Assembly: GCA_902761265.1 (NCBI GenBank)
Contig: CACWJV010000078.1
Span: forward strand, 1-8,589
Length of the DNA: 8,589 nucleotides
Direction: 5' to 3'
From: Oscillospiraceae bacterium
GTDB taxonomy: Bacteria; Bacillota; Clostridia; Oscillospirales; Acutalibacteraceae
Both the position numbers and the translations under genes were made by a program. Shown in pieces: positions 6,269 to 8,589 of this stretch. Every line of letters starts with the position of its first letter. Positions within the stretch are counted from its first letter, which is position 1. The notes beneath the pieces were generated by a model. It saw only the letters and a list, made by a program, of their open reading frames with translations. It did no database searches and was not told the DNA's origin.

Positions 6269-7291
6269 ATGAAAACATTATTGATCGGCGCCGGCGCGAT
6301 CGGCGGCACAGTTGCGGTTCTCACCAAACACGCGGGCTACGACGTCCGGATTCTTTGCCACAGCAAGGCGACAAAGGATCTGATTGAATCCGAAGGGTTC
6401 TATCTGCACGGCGCGATGGGCGACTTGCATGAAACGTTTACCTGCTACGACAGCTTTGACGCGCTGCAAGACGAACGGTTTGATCTGATCATCATCGCCA
6501 CCAAGTATCAGGCGATGTATGACGCAGCAAAAAAGGCGTTGCCGTATTTGACGCAAGACGGCCTTGTGGTCGGTATGCAAAACGGTATTCTGACCGATTC
6601 GCTCGCCGAAATCGTCGGCAAAGATCGTGCCGTCGGCGTGATGATCGGCTTCGGCGCAACACGCAACAAGGCGAACGACGTGACCATGACCTCCCTCGGT
6701 GAATTCTATATCGGGATGCCCGACGGCTATCATCCGCCCAAGCTTGACGATCTGCGCGACATGTTTCTTAAGGTGCTGCCTACGCAGATTTCCGACAACA
6801 TCACCCGCCAGCAGTATTCCAAGCTGATCATCAATTCCTGCATCAATGCCTCGGCCGGTATCACCGGTCTGGTGCTCGGCAAAATGGTGGACGACAAACG
6901 CGCCCGCACGCTGTATCTTGCCATCGCCCGCGAGGGGATGCGCGTGGCCAAGGGGATGGGTCTCGATGTGCCGAAATACGGAAAATTGCTCAACTATAAG
7001 CTTTTGATGCTCATGGACAACGGCTATTACAATATGATCTGCCGCTTGGTCGTGATGCTTGTCTCCAAACTGAAATATAAAGACGTCAAGCCCTCCACGC
7101 TCCAGTCGCTGGAAAAGGGCGAAAAGACAGAGATTGATATCTTCAACGGCTATTTTGTGGAAAAAGGCAAGGAAGTCGGCGTGGCGACGCCGGTCAACGA
7201 AAAGCTCGTTGCTATGATCCACGAGATCGAGGACGGCAAACGCGCGATCACACCCGATAATCTGGAAGAATTCCGCGGTATACTGTACTGA
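6269..7291 (+). CDS. Ketopantoate reductase family (ApbA/PanE-like) oxidoreductase
   Basis: A 340-residue cytoplasmic NAD(P)H-dependent reductase family member. The N-terminal Rossmann domain starts with the nucleotide-binding GAGAIGG (7-13). MQNGI (103-107) is the conserved NG segment of the family. The C-terminal helical domain carries the probable catalytic lysine K185 (YSKLIINSCINA) and the motif LQSLEKGEKTEID (278-290), with S280 and E288 in the places of the substrate-binding Ser and catalytic Glu of PanE, followed by FNGY and TPVN. PanE reduces 2-dehydropantoate to pantoate in pantothenate/CoA synthesis, but many paralogues act on other 2-oxo acids. This protein is about 35-40 residues longer than E. 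coli PanE, with a hydrophobic extra region at about 236-275, so pantoate synthesis is not assured and no symbol is given. Start follows AAAGGAG (6254-6260) by 8 bases. Confidence 0.9.
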   Translation: MKTLLIGAGAIGGTVAVLTKHAGYDVRILCHSKATKDLIESEGFYLHGAMGDLHETFTCYDSFDALQDERFDLIIIATKYQAMYDAAKKALPYLTQDGLVVGMQNGILTDSLAEIVGKDRAVGVMIGFGATRNKANDVTMTSLGEFYIGMPDGYHPPKLDDLRDMFLKVLPTQISDNITRQQYSKLIINSCINASAGITGLVLGKMVDDKRARTLYLAIAREGMRVAKGMGLDVPKYGKLLNYKLLMLMDNGYYNMICRLVVMLVSKLKYKDVKPSTLQSLEKGEKTEIDIFNGYFVEKGKEVGVATPVNEKLVAMIHEIEDGKRAITPDNLEEFRGILY

Positions 7292-7308
7292 GCTGACACG
7301 CCGCGAAA

Positions 7309-7315
7309 GAGGTGA
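7309..7315 (+). promoter_or_regulatory. Ribosome binding site of the subtilase gene
   Basis: GAGGTGA ends 6 bases before ATG 7322 and 9 before a second ATG at 7325. Measured from GAGG, the distances are 9 and 12, which favours 7322. It lies 18-24 bases after the reductase stop, with no terminator between. Confidence 0.75.
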
Positions 7316-7321
7316 CAGACG

Positions 7322-8589
7322 ATGATGAAACGAATTGCCGGCATCCTGATCGCGTTTTTGATGCAGCTCAACGCGCTGTTCGGCTTTTCCGCCGGCGTTG
7401 GCGACGCCGCTTCTGTTCCGGATGCGCTTTACGATCCGGACACGGTTGTGGACGTAATTGTGGAACTGAACGAGCAGAGCATGCTGGAATCGGTCAGCAG
7501 CAGCGAAGAGCGCGACGCGATGGTTGATTCCATCGACACCAGCGATCAGTATCAGCAGATACAGCAGGCGCACAGCCGGTTGAAAGAGACGATTCAAAAG
7601 AAGTTTGCCGAGGCTGATTTTACCTTTGGCTATGACTACAGCTTTGTGACCAACGGTATCTCCTTTGCCATTCCGTACCGCTTTCTTTCTGCACTCAAAA
7701 AGCTGTCCGGCGTCAAAGACGTGACGGTCAGCACCTCCTACAATGCACCGAGTACCGTGCTGCCGCTGGAGCCGGTTTCCGCCTACAGCGATCAGGACGC
7801 ATTCACCGGTCTGCAGCAGGCGCACGAACGCGGCTATACCGGTAAGGGCACCGTGATCGCCGTTGTGGACACCGGATTCGAACTCGGCCACGAGGCGTTC
7901 GATTTTGAGGTGCAGGATCCGACCTATTCCAAACAGGACATCACCCTCAAATCGGCGTTCGGATTTCTCAATACGATCGTCCCGCGCTTCAGCGCACACT
8001 ACATCTCCTCTAAAATCCCGTATCGCTGGGACTATGCGAAGGCCGACAAAGGCGTACACAATCCAAATTCCAACCACGGCACCCATGTGGCCGGCATTGT
8101 CGGCGGCAAAAGCAGCCAGCTCGTCGGCGCTGCGCCTGATGCGCAGCTATTGCTGATGAAGGTGTTCGATGACAAAAAAGACGCGGTGGCCAAGGAATAC
8201 GTGATTCTCGCCGCGCTGGACGACTGCGTAAAGCTGAAAGCCGACGTTGTCAACCTGTCCCTCGGCTCCGAATGCGGACAGGCGCCCGACAACATCTTTA
8301 CCGGCGCGGTGGTCAAACGGCTGCAGCGCGCCGGCGTTAACGTAGTAGCTTCCGCCGGCAACGCCGGATCGCTCGCGTCGTTCGACAATATCAGCGGCGC
8401 CGCCCTGAATATAGATTTATTCGATTACGGTACAACCAATTCTCCCGGCAGTTACGATTCTTTCCTTTCGGTTGCGTCGTCCGCAATCAGCAGCAGAACC
8501 TCTTTTTCGCCGCAGACAATCAGCCTGCCGGGTAACGGTTCTTTGATGATGAGCAGCTTTTCCGCCTGGGGCCCGACCGAAGATTTGAG
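7322..8589 (+). CDS. Secreted subtilisin-like serine protease (S8), 3' end outside the window
   Basis: The frame is open to the window edge, giving 422 codons without a stop. A signal peptide is likely: MMKR, then the hydrophobic IAGILIAFLMQLNALFGF, then small residues. Residues of about 42-155 look like an I9-type propeptide: VVDVIVELNEQ, then FVTNGISFAIP, then SGVKDVTVS. The protease domain follows GYTGKGTVIA, with catalytic D183 (VVDTGF), catalytic H252 (NHGTHVAG) and the oxyanion Asn N347 (ASAGNAG). The catalytic Ser (GTSMA-type) lies beyond the window. FSAWGPTEDL near the edge is the segment that usually precedes KPDI.APG. The style (GFELGHEAF, AQLLLMKVF) recalls lactocepin/C5a-peptidase-type enzymes, but the short distance from ASAGN to FSAWGP leaves no room for their usual PA-domain insert. 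It sits 30 bases after the reductase and probably shares its transcript. Confidence 0.93.
   Translation, partial: MMKRIAGILIAFLMQLNALFGFSAGVGDAASVPDALYDPDTVVDVIVELNEQSMLESVSSSEERDAMVDSIDTSDQYQQIQQAHSRLKETIQKKFAEADFTFGYDYSFVTNGISFAIPYRFLSALKKLSGVKDVTVSTSYNAPSTVLPLEPVSAYSDQDAFTGLQQAHERGYTGKGTVIAVVDTGFELGHEAFDFEVQDPTYSKQDITLKSAFGFLNTIVPRFSAHYISSKIPYRWDYAKADKGVHNPNSNHGTHVAGIVGGKSSQLVGAAPDAQLLLMKVFDDKKDAVAKEYVILAALDDCVKLKADVVNLSLGSECGQAPDNIFTGAVVKRLQRAGVNVVASAGNAGSLASFDNISGAALNIDLFDYGTTNSPGSYDSFLSVASSAISSRTSFSPQTISLPGNGSLMMSSFSAWGPTEDL

Noticed and set aside
6278..8086. Minus-strand open frame of 602 codons across the reductase and subtilase genes
   Set aside because: It crosses two clear genes and their junction and has no family motif. 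The sense-strand products carry intact catalytic residues.
1..8589. CRISPR array, transposase, integrase, phage genes or toxin-antitoxin pair
   Set aside because: No regularly spaced repeats, terminal inverted repeats or matching protein motifs were seen on either strand.

Overview
The window looks like chromosomal DNA from a Gram-positive anaerobe of the class Clostridia, probably Oscillospiraceae/Ruminococcaceae-like. This is an inference. It rests on the long-form ribosome hibernation factor, strong Shine-Dalgarno sites, sigma-A-type promoters, AT-rich intergenic regions beside GC-rich genes, and the overall gene content. No species can be named from the sequence alone.

Layout, left to right. 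A tRNA-Ala(CGC) gene with encoded CCA has its -10 box at the window edge and an intrinsic terminator just after it. The terminator runs directly into the ribosome binding site of a 200-residue cysteine-peptidase-like protein of unknown role. That gene converges on ligA (NAD-dependent DNA ligase, minus strand), and the two share a bidirectional terminator. A roughly 226-base divergent intergenic region separates ligA from hpf (long-form ribosome hibernation promoting factor, plus strand). Next comes a THUMP/RlmL-type rRNA guanine-N2 methyltransferase gene, whose likely promoter overlaps the hpf stop codon. After another terminator, a very good sigma-A promoter (TTGAAT-N17-TATAAT) drives what looks like a three-gene unit: a 12-helix MFS transporter, a ketopantoate-reductase-family oxidoreductase, and a secreted subtilisin-like (S8) serine protease that runs off the right edge.

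How the genes fit together. The left and middle parts are housekeeping: tRNA supply, DNA ligation, ribosome hibernation and rRNA modification. The right part is more accessory in character. Its genes are 26 and 29 bases apart with no visible terminator between them, so co-transcription is likely, but the sequence does not give a shared pathway.

I found no CRISPR array, insertion sequence, integrase, attachment site or replication origin. The points most worth a second look are the promoter/terminator arrangements at the two tight junctions, the unassigned cysteine-peptidase-like protein, and the transporter-reductase-subtilase cluster. Nothing here is strong evidence for a wholly new system.
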